DNA of 64,000 nucleotides, taken from assembly GCF_947172395.1 (NCBI RefSeq), contig NC_069097.1:3704142-3768141 (forward strand), in the 5' to 3' direction. Of this stretch, positions 48,501 through 57,800 are shown in pieces. The translations under genes and the position numbers were made by a program. The stretch comes from Bicyclus anynana. Taxonomy: Eukaryota; Arthropoda; Insecta; Lepidoptera; Nymphalidae. The notes beneath the pieces were generated by a model, which ran no database searches, was not told where the DNA came from, and worked only from the letters and a program-made list of their open reading frames with translations. Each line of letters begins with the position of its first letter. The first letter of the stretch is position 1.

Positions 48501-51500
48501 AACCTCGTCTCAATTCTAGCTTTATTTTCTGTTCCAACGCGTTCTAAACTCGTTTTTAACAATTCCAAATTTGTGAAAAGCAAGGATTGGCTTTGTCGGT
48601 CTTTGTTTAATATCTCCTTTTCTGTCTGGAGGCGCATTTCAGCATCTTTTACCAGTTTATTTTCTAATCTTAAATTCTCAACCTGTATTTCAGCTGCAGC
48701 TAATTTTCCTTGTGAATTCAAAACTTCATCTCTCAAATGTTGTAAAGAAACTTCGTGTTTGGCAATAGTAGCATTGTATGCTTTATTTTTTTCTTCTAAT
48801 GACGAAATTTGTTTTTTATATGTGGCTATGTTAGTTTGCAATATTTTCAGTCTTTCATTATTATATTCTGCTGTTGCCGCACATTTACTATTTGCAGCTG
48901 TTAATTTTGCAATCTCTTGTCTCATATTGTCAATTTGCTCAAATAACATTTTCTCATTGGTAACTTTTTCCTCTTTATATGTTTTATATTCTTCCCTTAA
49001 AAGCTGGAGTTCTTTCTCTAGTTCCTTGCATTTTACTTCACAATTTGAAACTACCACTGCAGCGGGTTTTGGAGATTTATGTGATACATCCATTGCAAGC
49101 GATTCATCTGTTTCTAAATCCGATGTGTCTATAACCGAGGACACTTCGTGTCGCTTTCCTTTCATGTGATCATGATATAGCTTTTTAAACATATCACGTT
49201 GCCTTATAAGTCCGTTTACCATTTTGGTTTGTCTATCTTGAGCTTCATTTAGTTCTGTAACTCTTTGCTTCAAGGTTTCAATTTTTTTTTCCATTTCCCC
49301 AGAGTCAAATTGCTCTTTACGACGCTCTAATTCTTCTTGTTTATCTGTCAAATCACGAATCATCCTTAAAAGTTTTTGATTATTTGCCTGTAACTCCTGG
49401 ATATCACTAAAAGTGACTAATGTCTTTGATATAATACGTGAAGAACTCATGTCAGATGAATTAGATATATCAGCTGGACGTGATGAATCGTGATCTCCAT
49501 TTAATAATCCACCTCTAGTATGTTCTATTTCTTTTAACAAGAAGCATACTTGCCTACCTAAGTCAGCCAGTTCTCCTTTTAACCGATTATTTTCACGACC
49601 ATAGTGATTCGAAATTCTAGATGCTTCGCAATAATCTTCTCTTAACTTGTTACATTCAATAACCAAAGAATCTATTTGTTGAGTCAAAGCTACATTAGTC
49701 TCTTTTATTTCAATATATTCAGTTTTCTGCTTTTGTAACATTGGGGCTTTTTCTTCTAGCTCTTGTACTATTTTATTTATAGTTACTTGCAGTTGCCTAT
49801 TTTCTTCTTTTTTTTTATTTAATTCATCTGTAACTGTAACTAACAGTGAATATATTTGAGTCAAGGACATACCAGATTTTAATAGTTTACTAGCAGTGGC
49901 TGCAGATGGAGCCAACTCATTAAGAGCCATATCAAGGTTTTGCTCTGTAGCGGCTTTTAATAAATCATTAGCATGTTCTAATTCATTTTTCAATGTAGAT
50001 ATAATTTCATTCTTTTTTTCCATTAGCTCGTCATGGTCCTTTTCAGTCTGTTTATACTTTGTTTCTAGATCACCATATTGCTCTGTTGCCTCATTAAGTA
50101 ACTTTTGTAATTCAGAAATACCTTCAGCCAATTCAGTACATTTTGATTCTGAATCTTCACGCATAGTTTTGAATAAGTCAGACAATTTTGTTTTTGCATC
50201 TAGCTCCTTTTTATAATTTTCTGTCATCTTATTTTCTATTTCTCTCTGCTCCATTAGCCGTTGTGTTAAGTTTTCAGCCCTGTTATTTAAATTCTGTTTC
50301 ATTTCATTCAATTGTTCTATTGTTTGATTTGCTGCTTTTAATTCTTCACATTTTTCCGTAAGTTGTGTTTCCAAGGTAACAAGTCTACTAGTTTGATTTA
50401 ACCTTACACTTTGCAATTCCGATGTAAGCCTGGTAACTTCTTCAGATAATGCAGAAATTTGAGAATTCAATAAAACTCTTTCTTGATCCAACCTTTTCTC
50501 GCGGTATTGAAGCGCCATTTCTTTACTTTGTATTTCATCATTTAATGCCAATGCTTTACATTTTGATTCAACGGCAGCATGAAGTTGTTGAGTTAATGAT
50601 TTTTCATTGGCAATAAGTCGTTCAACTTCAACGTTACGCCTTTCTACTATACGTGTTAAGTCATTTCGTTCATCAACTGCAGCATCTCTAGAACTTTTAA
50701 GAGAAATGGCTTCATTTTCTAAAAGTTTTATTTTCTCTCGAGCCTTTTCTAATTCTGTATTTAGAGATATAACTTGATTCTGCAAGTCTGTGATAGTTTC
50801 CCCGGATATTTGTAATTTTTTAAGAGTATCTTCATATTTTGCAGTTAACTCAATGATTGTTGCATCTGTCGCTGCATTTTTTTCATCTGTAACAAGAAAT
50901 GCAAACATGGTTTTACATGGCTACTTAAAGTACTTGAAGTAGCTAATACAATTATTTTTCAATATTTTCGTTATACATTCGTTCGTCGTTTTTTTCGATA
51001 CTGTTAGATGTGTTACTAGGTCATGAAAAATGAGGTGCTCAAAAGAGGAAATTGCTCTCTTGAAATTCATCTCAATGTTAGTTGTGGTCAACAAAGAACA
51101 TTATTTTAACAAATTATACCTAAATGTCTACAATGTCGAGTTGTGTGTTCAGGAAGTGTAAAAACTACATATACATACATAAATAATGGAATTAAAGACA
51201 AAATTATATTTTTGTATGTAATGAATAAACTCAAAAACTACTGTAATTTGAATTTTTGTAATTTTGAATATCCTTTTATTAATAGAAAGCTAATTACATT
51301 AGCATTAGCTATATATTATATCCCCTTAATCCCATGGGTATAGGAACTACGCGAGTGAAACTGTGAGGTTCTGCTAATTATAAATATAGCTTTAGTACAA
51401 AGAAAAAAAAATTACCATAATGTTTTAAATTGGTATGAGTAAGTGATATACACAATGCAGCTACCTATATCATGAGAAAGTCATGTATTCCAGCCATCAA

Positions 51501-54108
51501 CAAAAGACAAAATCAACTTTTTGCATAACGAAAATTGCATTGCATTGTGAAGAAGTTTTTGAAAATAATGTACTAATATTAAACATTTTTGGAATCCTTA
51601 TTAAATGAACACGTTTTTAAGTTAGATGTACAACTTTGTAATCTTTTCGCACCTACTTCTATGGCGTACAGACTAACGAAAAGCTATTTTTAGTTAGTTC
51701 ATTTGTTAGGTCATAATATATATTCACTTTTATACTGTGGTCCTTTGGAAAGTTAGTCTCCCACGGGACAGTATGCTCTACAAGTACTATTCGCTTAGTT
51801 TGATTGGACAAAAAGAAAATGTCTGGTCTAGATTTCAAAATAGCGTTTTGTGGGATTTTATAATGTTTCTCATATGTATCCATTAAAAAAGTCCTATCAG
51901 GTGCAAAACCTAGGATTGAGTAAGGCTTAGTTTGATTGATTATGTTATTGAACCTGCTGCTACTAAGTTAATTTGTCTTTTACTTGTTTAGTCAATCCGT
52001 TTAGAGCTCTATCTACTGAAAGGCTTACACCTTCACATATAATTTGAAGTACTCTATTATGACGACGCGAGTAAAGACCCCTCTCCAAAAGCACTCCAAC
52101 AAACAAATACCTTGATGTTCCTATACTAGCAAGAATTTTCAGTAAATTTCCACCATCATACTAAGTTACTCTGATCTGGGAGAGTCATGTGAAAGGCATA
52201 AAGATAGAATTTTAATAATGCAGGAGACCATATAGCAAGGTTCTCCACTTGAGTGCGACTGGGATGCAGAACTCGCCTAAGAATAGCCACTCATTTTAGA
52301 TATCTAAAATCATTTCATGCACTTTGTAGCCGTCATTTTCATCTTGTTGTAAAACAGATTTTACTATGTCTCAGTCTCCCTTATTCTTGGGTACAAGTAG
52401 CACCCAACCCAGCTCAATTCATCTGTGCACCTGCCATAAATTGTTTATGGAATTGAAGCCTTGAATTCAATTCTCTGGCACACTCATCTTTTGGAAGTGA
52501 TGCAACTAACTCGTACATGTGTTTTGGTAGCTCTTACATGTAGAGTTCTGATGGCTTGTTCAATTCCAACCCAAAATTGTTGTGAGACCTGAATAAAGTT
52601 GAGGAGTCAAGTGGGTGTGCCAGTCCAAACCAATACTGCAATGTCTTTATGATATTTGCATCTAATTTTTTCTAGAAGGGTTTTACCAATATCATAAACA
52701 ATTAAAGGCCAAGTCAGACGTGTAGTGAGATAGTTGTCATAAACCCAATGTTTTTTGATATTGCTTATTGGCTGATGGTTCTTATTGAGGTCAATATATG
52801 AAGTTTTTGTGAACTACTTCTAAGGATGGTGTTCATCCTTTATAGTCAATCTTTTTACCAAACAATTTAAAAGACACTGCTTCAGCAATTGTGGTTACTC
52901 TTTGGCCACTAATAGAGAGTCATAAGTCTTCACAAAATGTGGTAAAACTGAGCTTTACCACATTTTCTGAAGACTTAGATTGTTGGATCTATGCTTAGAG
53001 GCTGCTCTTATAGTGGGAGAAAATATTTTTTTTATACATTTCTATCAGCATTTTTAATACATTGGGCTCCAATATAAACATACAAACAAACTTTTCAGCC
53101 ACCCCTTGTAGTTTAACTGTCAAGGTCATCCTTAACCCTACAAGTATAGGACTCCTCTTGGGAGTTTTTCTCTATGCCACACAAAGACCACGCACCCGGA
53201 CAGTGAATCCATGGAATGCTAAAAGAAGAGTTTGCTGGTTTATTTTATTGAATGTGATAATCTCAGGAACTATTGATTCAAATTGAAAATGTTATCACAG
53301 TCCATTTATTGAGAAAGAACATAGGCATCATAATATACATCATGCTAAAACCAATTGGAGTGAAACATTAATAAAAAATGGGTCAAAAAAGGTAAAAAAT
53401 TGTTCCTTTTGACATTTTTTGCTGTTTGCTGTGTAAACAGAAGAACAGAAACCAAAATTCTGTATGACAGAATTGAGAAAATGGAAACCTATAAATGTTA
53501 ATACTGCCTTTTTTTTCAAACTTATTGACAAATATCTCTTTTAAGGTTAACTTTTGTCAAGGTGTGTAATTCTACACGAAGGTGCAGGTCTGCTAGTTAG
53601 TTGATAGGTTGGAAGTTGCAGTAAATTTCATTAAAACCAAATTTTCATTTAACATTTTTATTTAAGCATTTCTTGTATTGGAGGTAGTTAAAACAATATT
53701 CTTTGACTTTCTAATGTATCAATAACGCAACGCTAGAGGTATTGAAAATGAAATTACTTTAATTTTAATTTTAAACAATAACGTCTCGTCATATTAGTCC
53801 ACATTTAGATGAAGTTGTAATTATTATTAAACTTTGAAATACACGGAAAATTTACGAATTGTAATCATTTAATTAGCTTTTACAAATAGAAACGTTTAAT
53901 TTAAAAAACAAGTATAGGCCGGCCACTTACCTATTTGTGATTTACTGGTTTCGTGTAAAGCTTTAGATGTCAGGTATTCTTCAAATTTTTTATCAATGTA
54001 AGTATTTAGTTTGTCGGCAATTATATTCGGTATAGCGGCGATTTCAGTTTCAGATAAAGCATCTAATAAATGGTTTTTTTCACCGGCTTCCACACTCGCG
54101 GCTTCCAT
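30551..54108 (-). CDS. Mtor: Megator / nucleoprotein TPR, nuclear-pore basket coiled-coil protein
   Basis: Forms the filaments of the nuclear basket, anchors spindle-checkpoint proteins and takes part in mRNA export. Fifteen minus-strand coding exons: 54108-53931, 50886-46000, 43639-43404, 42446-42363, 40797-40662, 39982-39851, 39323-39097, 38491-38363, 37225-37121, 36404-36266, 35505-35406, 33268-33108, 32638-32538, 31152-31056 and 30630-30551. All use GT-AG, phases agree, total 6792 nt or 2263 aa, close to fly Megator. Exon 2 alone is 4887 nt and codes nearly uninterrupted heptad coiled coil (residues ~60-1688). From ~1690 the tail is disordered: [10 protein letters not shown], nine nonapeptide repeats (1858-1938), a basic NLS-like [23 protein letters not shown], acid stretches, [14 protein letters not shown] (a TPR hallmark), and an Arg-rich end [18 protein letters not shown]. 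The exon 12 donor is GTCAGT, less usual. Introns are crowded with mobile elements. Head to head with Pka-R1. Confidence 0.95.
31585..31745 (+). repeat. SINE family 1, 3' fragment
   Basis: Forward tail half (AAAAACATCCTGAGG, AGTCTGCCAATCCGCAGTGG, TGAGCCGAAAATGGGTTGA). The sequence just before it, 31440-31560, resembles RTE LINE 3' sequence (TGTTGGAATGGCGACCCTGT; compare 40250-40275). Megator intron. Confidence 0.7.
31848..32442 (+). mobile_element. GACCATTA MITE relative, about 595 bp
   Basis: Starts GACCATTAATAAAAGGACC and ends AGGTCCATAGTC. Blocks CTGCCTCGCTAACCGTTACC, GTTTCATTGTTGTAATCG, AAGAGCTCCCTAAAAATG and CAAAAAATGACAGAC recur at 8523-9753 and 35835-36240. It lies in the Megator intron between exons 13 and 14. 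Confidence 0.8.
33333..33462 (+). mobile_element. Short Helitron copy
   Basis: ACTATATAAAAATAACTCGG start; the interior matches 7648-7780 closely (CCTGACGCTATAACTCCAG, GGGCTCCGTGAGGTTTATAG) and ends AAAGCTAG|T. The minisatellite part and hairpin are missing. Confidence 0.65.
33569..34978 (+). mobile_element. Penelope-like retroelement with inverted terminal arms
   Basis: Perfectly length-matched 209-bp inverted arms (33598-33806 and 34772-34980) flank a 5'-truncated coding part. The 12-bp sequence AACCTAGTTTAA occurs on both sides (33557-33568 and 34979-34990), reading as the target duplication. Between left TSD and left arm are 29 extra bases. Inverted pLTR arrangement, truncated RT and GIY-YIG are hallmarks of Penelope-like elements. 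It is antisense to Megator, in the intron between exons 11 and 12. Confidence 0.88.
33841..34848 (+). CDS. Penelope-like polyprotein C-terminal part: RT end plus GIY-YIG endonuclease
   Basis: 335 codons open without a break. It opens at the RT active-site motif: residues W-K-R-Y-V-D-D-V-F begin at about 33829, so the reverse transcriptase is cut just upstream of YVDD and joined to the inverted arm. Then follow thumb-like sequence ([23 protein letters not shown]), a linker, and a GIY-YIG nuclease: [19 protein letters not shown] at residues 187-205, with the catalytic Arg region TRVTEHIRA. The last ~25 codons read into the right arm, and the stop TAA lies in it. No true start codon belongs to this copy, since the GTG at 33841 is the Val of YVDD. 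It cannot be autonomous without an N-terminal RT half. Confidence 0.9.
   Translation: MDDVFAVMQGGEKEVQQYLALLNGIHRKMTFTYEMEKDRSLPFLDVLVKVRLDGSFSHTVYRKQTHTDRYLHGSSHHHPRHLASVFNRAQDLCDDVHIQAELEHISKVLRRNGHKPLVLKNSSHQRRERPLEVERRMAYLPFVKGVTDKIGSFLRKKYNIKTVFTPLQKIAHMMRSPKDRLPYQCPGVYKIDCSCGSSYIGQTKRPIATRVTEHIRAIKNNDPQKSAIADHILQPGTKHWIEIHNPHIISTDRHYIPRVVREAIEIRKYKNFNREDGFKLASEWNPVVELCKPRGRRDTHNNKSDVVSVVCLNSQKREVVEKRKRTRKRVDRFCP
35105..35310. repeat. Interspersed repeat, copy 1 (pair with 45085-45262)
   Basis: Shares TCCCCACTCAATGAGTGCCA, TTGGGATTTTATT and ATAATTTTCTTTACCAATAA with the copy at 45085. TTGGCACTCAAT and the initial CACTCAATGAGTG give inverted symmetry. It lies in a Megator intron. Family unknown. 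Confidence 0.6.
35835..36240 (-). mobile_element. GACCATTA MITE relative, reverse, beside the exon 10 donor
   Basis: Starts GACTATGGACCTATTTCGCA and ends CCTGTTATTAATGGTT. It is the reverse of the copy at 31848. Its right end stands about 20 bp inside the intron from the exon 10 donor GTACGT (36265-36260). Confidence 0.78.
36784..37065 (-). mobile_element. CTCAGACC MITE, copy e
   Basis: CTCAAACCAATTCTTC to TAATTAGTCTGAG, with duplications GCTGAAAA / GCTGAAAC (36776-36783 and 37066-37073), 7 of 8 matching. Its right end is 55 bp from Megator exon 9. Confidence 0.85.
37735..38310 (+). repeat. SINE family 3 copy split by a SINE family 1 insertion
   Basis: The outer element has B box GGGTTCGAATCC at about 37773 and later TAAGCCATCGGTCCCGG and CATCTGATAGTGGTCATT. 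SINE family 1 (about 37855-38171) is inserted with a 10-bp duplication CAGCCTGTGG (37845-37854 and 38172-38181). Insertion order is therefore clear: family 1 after family 3. Confidence 0.82.
37855..38171 (+). repeat. SINE family 1, complete forward copy
   Basis: Head GCCGTGATAGCCCAGTGG carries a good A box (TAGCCCAGTGG), and GGTTCGAATCC is a perfect B box. Then come CACCTCCAACTTTTCAGTTG, AACATCGTGAGGAAACCTGC, AGTCTGCCAATCCG, TGGACTATTGGCCTAACCCC, AGCAGTGAGCCGAATATGGG and a GATGACGA tail. It serves as the reference copy for the family. Confidence 0.9.
38523..38795 (+). mobile_element. CTCAGACC MITE, copy f
   Basis: CTCAGACCAATTACCATAGG to CCAAAGGTAATAGGTCCGAG, flanked by perfect 8-bp duplications TCCCAACA (38515-38522 and 38796-38803). 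It lies in the Megator intron upstream of exon 8, 31 bp from its start. Confidence 0.9.
39783..39799. repeat. Poly-C run
   Basis: About 17 consecutive C, 50 bp from the donor of Megator exon 6. Length is likely polymorphic or affected by sequencing. Confidence 0.7.
40076..40438 (+). mobile_element. 3' end of an RTE-type LINE
   Basis: Plus-strand residues [32 protein letters not shown] and [18 protein letters not shown] match my memory of the end of RTE/BovB ORF2 proteins. Then the frame breaks and continues as a decayed [15 protein letters not shown] end up to GGACGTCTATCGGCTGATAA. 5'-truncated; in a Megator intron. Confidence 0.75.
40440..40655 (+). repeat. SINE family 2, forward copy
   Basis: Follows the LINE tail directly: GGTTGATTTACAAGTCGGAG, CGGCTGGGCCGATTGAGG, GGAGGCTTCGGCCGTGGC. 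It ends in an A-rich tail (AATAAATAAAAAAAAG) 8 bp from the Megator exon 5 donor. The SINE tail thus reaches the splice site. Confidence 0.82.
41379..41460. repeat. Short tandem duplication and ATT microsatellite
   Basis: ATCTTTAAATAGTACAATGT occurs twice in tandem (about 41379 and 41407), followed by about seven TTA/ATT units. Confidence 0.7.
41958..42344 (+). mobile_element. Helitron, tandem-type interior
   Basis: Starts around TCTATCTGGGCTACTC and ends AGGCGTCTGCTAG|T. The interior block TTAACACATAGGCTACTTTT...AAAAATCCA occurs twice (about 42079 and 42246), so the element has an internal direct repeat. Confidence 0.6.
42739..42863. repeat. Inverted repeat with two TGACGTCA sites
   Basis: ACGTCACCGCAAACGCCAAT at 42739 pairs with ATTGGCACTTGCGGTGACGT ending at 42818 (27-bp arms, two mismatches). 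A third, partial unit follows at 42825. TGACGTCA, the full cAMP-response element palindrome, stands at 42768-42775 and 42856-42863. Confidence 0.65.
42978..43288 (+). repeat. SINE family 1, complete forward copy
   Basis: Complete from GTGATAGCCCAGTGG to TGGGTTGATGACGACG, with B box GGTTCGATTCC. It lies in the Megator intron between exons 3 and 4. Confidence 0.9.
43668..43987 (-). mobile_element. CTCAGACC MITE, copy g, beside the exon 3 acceptor
   Basis: CTCAGACCAATTATAGAAGG to AATAATTGGTCTGAG with duplications TGTACACA / TGTACATA (43660-43667 and 43988-43995). The acceptor AG of Megator exon 3 is at 43641-43640, so the element ends 26 bp before it. Confidence 0.9.
44342..44645 (+). repeat. 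SINE family 1, forward copy beside a reversed SINE family 3 fragment
   Basis: Head AGCCGTGATAGCCCAGTGG to TGATTATAGGTTGATAATG. The flanks GACCACTATCTGTTA (left) and GGACCGATGGCTTAACATGC (right) are reversed family 3 sequence, so this is a second case of family 1 inside family 3. No clean duplication was found. Confidence 0.78.
45085..45262. repeat. Interspersed repeat, copy 2 (pair with 35105-35310)
   Basis: TCCCCACTCAATGAGTGTCA to TTTACCAATAATTCTAAAAC in the same order as copy 1. It lies in the large Megator intron 2. Confidence 0.6.
50999..51210 (+). repeat. Interspersed repeat, copy 2 of the 11.6-kb family
   Basis: GTGTTACTAGGTCATGAAAA, GAGGTGCTCAAAAGAGGA, CTCAATGTTAGTTGTGGTCA and ATAATGGAATTAAAGACAAA follow the order of the reversed copy at 11630-11830. 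The 63-codon frame is broken here. Megator intron 1. Confidence 0.6.
51659..51883 (-). pseudogene. Retroelement-like fragment
   Basis: Open frame of 74 codons with [20 protein letters not shown] and TVPWETNF. A segment of the type RPDIV...VILVELTVPWEEN is known to me from the C-terminal end of multi-copy metazoan retroelement proteins; this copy is short and isolated. Sequence from 51890 to about 52980 may be decayed remains of the same element, but I cannot follow a frame. Megator intron 1. Confidence 0.45.
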
Positions 54109-54883
54109 CTTTGTTAACGCACCATAGAGAAAAGAAAAATCAAATCAAATCAAAGTGCTCAGTGCTCACCACAGACTATTACAGACCAACCACAGACTTA
54201 GTAACACTTATTTTTAGGAAGCTGTAAAGCTCTGAGTTCTAATTGTTTTGAGCCTAAATATATGCATAAAAGGTATATCTACGGTATATTACATCTATTA
54301 ATTCTTGTACCAACTCGTAAATCTACGGTTTAATATTATTTTCTTTGACGGCTCTGAGTTCTAGTTCATATAGCCCTTAAATGCCAAACCAAAGAGTTTA
54401 TTTTATTTTCATCTTTCAAATTCAAACCCTCAAACCTCAGAGTAAGGATTAGTATGGCACCCAAATTCACAAATAAAATTGTCTGTCATTTTTCGAGGAA
54501 AACAACCATAGATTAGGTATTTATCATAAACTAAACTAGAATGGAAGTTGTGGACTGTTTTTTACAGTATTAAAATAATCAGAAAGGTATTTTATTTTTT
54601 CGGAACTATTTAACCGTCAAACACGGTTATAGCTATAAAACATCGATTCTATGTAGATAGTTTTTATAATCACATTAGATCATTGATCGTATTATATATT
54701 TTGATAGAAAAGTAACGTCCAGTGAGGCAGGTCCTTATATAAATAGTCTGACCTTCAAACCTTTATTACTCACAAACTCTTTTGTAGTACTTAGTCTTTG
54801 CTTGAACAGTTGAAGCTTGAAATATTTTTATAATCTATAGATAGTTATGGCGAAATGGCGAAAGGCCAGAAAAAACAATAAAA
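54109..54883. promoter_or_regulatory. Shared head-to-head promoter interval of Megator and Pka-R1
   Basis: 775 bp separate the two start codons. No TATA box was fixed on either side. A MITE (54436-54751) fills 40% of it, leaving about 327 bp on the Megator side and 132 bp on the Pka-R1 side. Confidence 0.6.
54436..54751 (-). mobile_element. CTCAGACC MITE, copy h, in the shared promoter interval
   Basis: Left end decayed (CTCAGAGTAAGGATTAG); then GTCTGTCATTTTTCGAGG, GCAGGTCC and an AATAGTCTGA end. Duplications CCTCAAAC / CTTCAAAC at 54428-54435 and next to the right end match at 7 of 8. Confidence 0.8.
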
Positions 54884-57800
54884 ATGGACTCAATGGAGGA
54901 AGAACAATGTTTACATCAGTGTGAAAACTATATTCAAAATCATAATATTCAAGTATTATTAAAAGATTGTATAGTTCAGCTATGTTTACATAAACCTGAA
55001 AATCCTGTAACGTTTTTGAGACAGTATTTTCAAAAACTAGAACGAGTAAGTGTTGTTTAGACGACTTATCAAAAACAATAGTTCCAAGATACTAATAAAA
55101 ATAGATATTAATTAATGATGCGAATAAGGTTTATGATTCCCCAAAATATTACGAATTGAAAATATTTTGTGGTGGGGACGGAGAGTTTATATTCGTATGA
55201 TACTCGAGTTGACAGCAAACTTAAAATAGAATCGCGAAGATTCCTGAGAAGTGATCTTTATTTAGTCTATAAATATTGTGGTAAAACTATATTTAATGAC
55301 TGCGTAACGTTTCCTCGTTTGTGTGGAATAAGTTTCGCGAGTAGAACAGTATCCACAAATCTTTTACTTTTAATTTTTTTGTGTTAGAAAATCGAGATTG
55401 CTTATGGTGAGTTTGAAAACAGTAGTGAGATTGTATTATCATCTATTAGACACTAAGCTATCTACCTTTTATTATAAGAAGTCCTCTTAGCTAATATGCT
55501 TACACTACATTCATATTTATATCTATAATTTATAGAAGAGTACTACTTACTACTTATTTGTCTTATACTACTTACTTGAGTTATGCTGAGGCTATGTTCT
55601 GTAGCTTATAGAAGGATCATAAGGATGTTCCTTATATTCCTTTTTTTACGGACGTAGAACGGCCAACCTTTAATGGCCAAGTGCTGAACAATCCCAGGAA
55701 AGAAGAAGAAGAATATATATATATTTTACGTAATAAATCCCTATAAATAATGTGACTATACATTCAGGGCAGTCCCACTTTCGCGCTGTTTGTTCCGCTT
55801 TCCACAGTCAGGGTAAAATCATATCATTTTCACAAACAGAACAAAATATATCAATTAGTGACTAGAGGACTCGGTTAAGCTTCGCTTTGACTTACGCCTA
55901 CCCCTACCCTACCCCGTTTTCTTTGCTATAAACCTCACAGAGCCCGAGACCTTTCCAACGAATGCAGTTTTGGAGTATATTATATATAGCGTCAGAAAGG
56001 AAACCCGACTTATTTTTATGTAGTAGATTTATTTACAATTTACTTTACCCATTTGCAAGAAACAAAATTTGATATTTTATAACTAATTGGACTGACAAAT
56101 ACAAAAATACTAACTTGAGATTGCTCTTGTGTCTTAGTAATTCTACTTAATTATTTAGTAACGAGTGCTTTAATTATTTTGTTTGTGTTCCACCTTCTAT
56201 GTATATTTATTTTTAAAGTTAAAAATATGTAAACTAAAAAGGCTTGGCCTTAGAAATTAGAATTATACATTAGAATGAAAGGATCTCTAGTGTAGGGTGC
56301 CTAGAAGCTAAGAGTCTGGTGAATAGACTTAGACAAGTCTTATTCATATACTTTTAATTTGTTTATAGGAATAAACAAATTAAAAGTATATGGATAAGAC
56401 TTGGAAAAATGAGGGTCAAGGACCCTGGACCTTTTGAAATCTGTTTTTTTTTTAGTTTTAGTTGCATATTTGCCTTTGGTGAGACCAAGAGTTGACAAAT
56501 TTTCAACTTTTGTAAAGTGATTTATAAAGTAAAGTGAGTTTTGTAAAGTTTTCAATCCATTTCTTGTATCATACTGCTAACAAAAAAAGAACCATGATGC
56601 TTCATTGTATTTCGACGGTCCTCCTTCCTTCCACAGTGGTTAGCCTATATGGCTTAGAATCACAGTCATGGATTTGAATCCTGGGTTGAGTGAGTTTTCC
56701 TTCTAAAAATTTTCTCAGCGAAGTTAGTGGCACCCTGCTCCTTGGAAAGCAATATATACAGGGTGTCCTATAATTAATGGATAAAATGCAAATGGTAGAA
56801 ACACCACCTAATTAAATCCCTAAATTCAGCACCGCCCATACATTTTTACTAGCAACTTTGCAAATACAAAGAAAAGACACAAGTTTTATACCAATTTACA
56901 AACCTCAATAAATGTACAAGTTTTAAAAATAATGGTACACTTCAGCTCCAAACATTTTTTTTAATTGGGTCATCGTAATGACAAAAAAATAATTATTGCA
57001 TTCAAAGCATTAAAAAAACTGATTCGAGATAGAAAATTTTGAAAAATCCGAAAAAAACATATAACTTGGTCAGTTTGGTCACCCTAATGATTTTAGGAAA
57101 ACTATTCAAATTAGTTTAATATAATTGGGTGGTGTATCGACCATTTGCTTTTTATCCATTAGTTACGGGACACCCTGTATATTAACATCTGATAGTGGTA
57201 ATTAATGCATTTAACATTAGCACCCTACCCTAGGCCTGTCAATCCTCACTGGAGCAGCACGGTGGGTATCACCTGCACATTCCTTCCCCTGTCCCTATAA
57301 GGACAAGAAGGAAGGGCTGGTTCTGTAGTGCGCCGTTAAAATACGCTGATAATGATGAAGAGAAGCTATATTAAATTTGGTTGATTGTGTACAGGAGCAA
57401 GTGAAGGCGGCTGCAGCGGCTGCGGCGACGTCGGAGGGCGAAGCGGATGGGGAGCTCTCGCCGCTGCCAGTGCCGGGCGGCCAGCTGCCCCGGCGCCGCG
57501 GGGGCATCAGCGCCGAGCCCGTCACAGAGGAAGATGCTACTAGCTATGTCAAAAAGGTAATGTTTTTAAACGCTTTATATTAGTTGGATACCGTGGATTC
57601 ACAGTGCGGGTGCCGTCTCCAGCATGTGGCAGAGAGAAAACTTCAAGAAGAGCCCTGGACTTGTGACCAATGGGCGTAGGGTTAAGAATTCCTTGACAAA
57701 CTTTTGTGACTGAAATTCATAACCGTAACCTCTAACCAACTCCTTTGATGACAAGACAAGCGAAACCTGACCCAACCAGATCCTTTAACATTTGTAAACC

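Noticed and set aside
48123..49169. Plus-strand 348-codon ORF
   Set aside because: Antisense shadow of Megator exon 2 (Ser/Leu/Phe-rich, no domain). Other plus-strand ORFs from 46206 to 50216 are the same.
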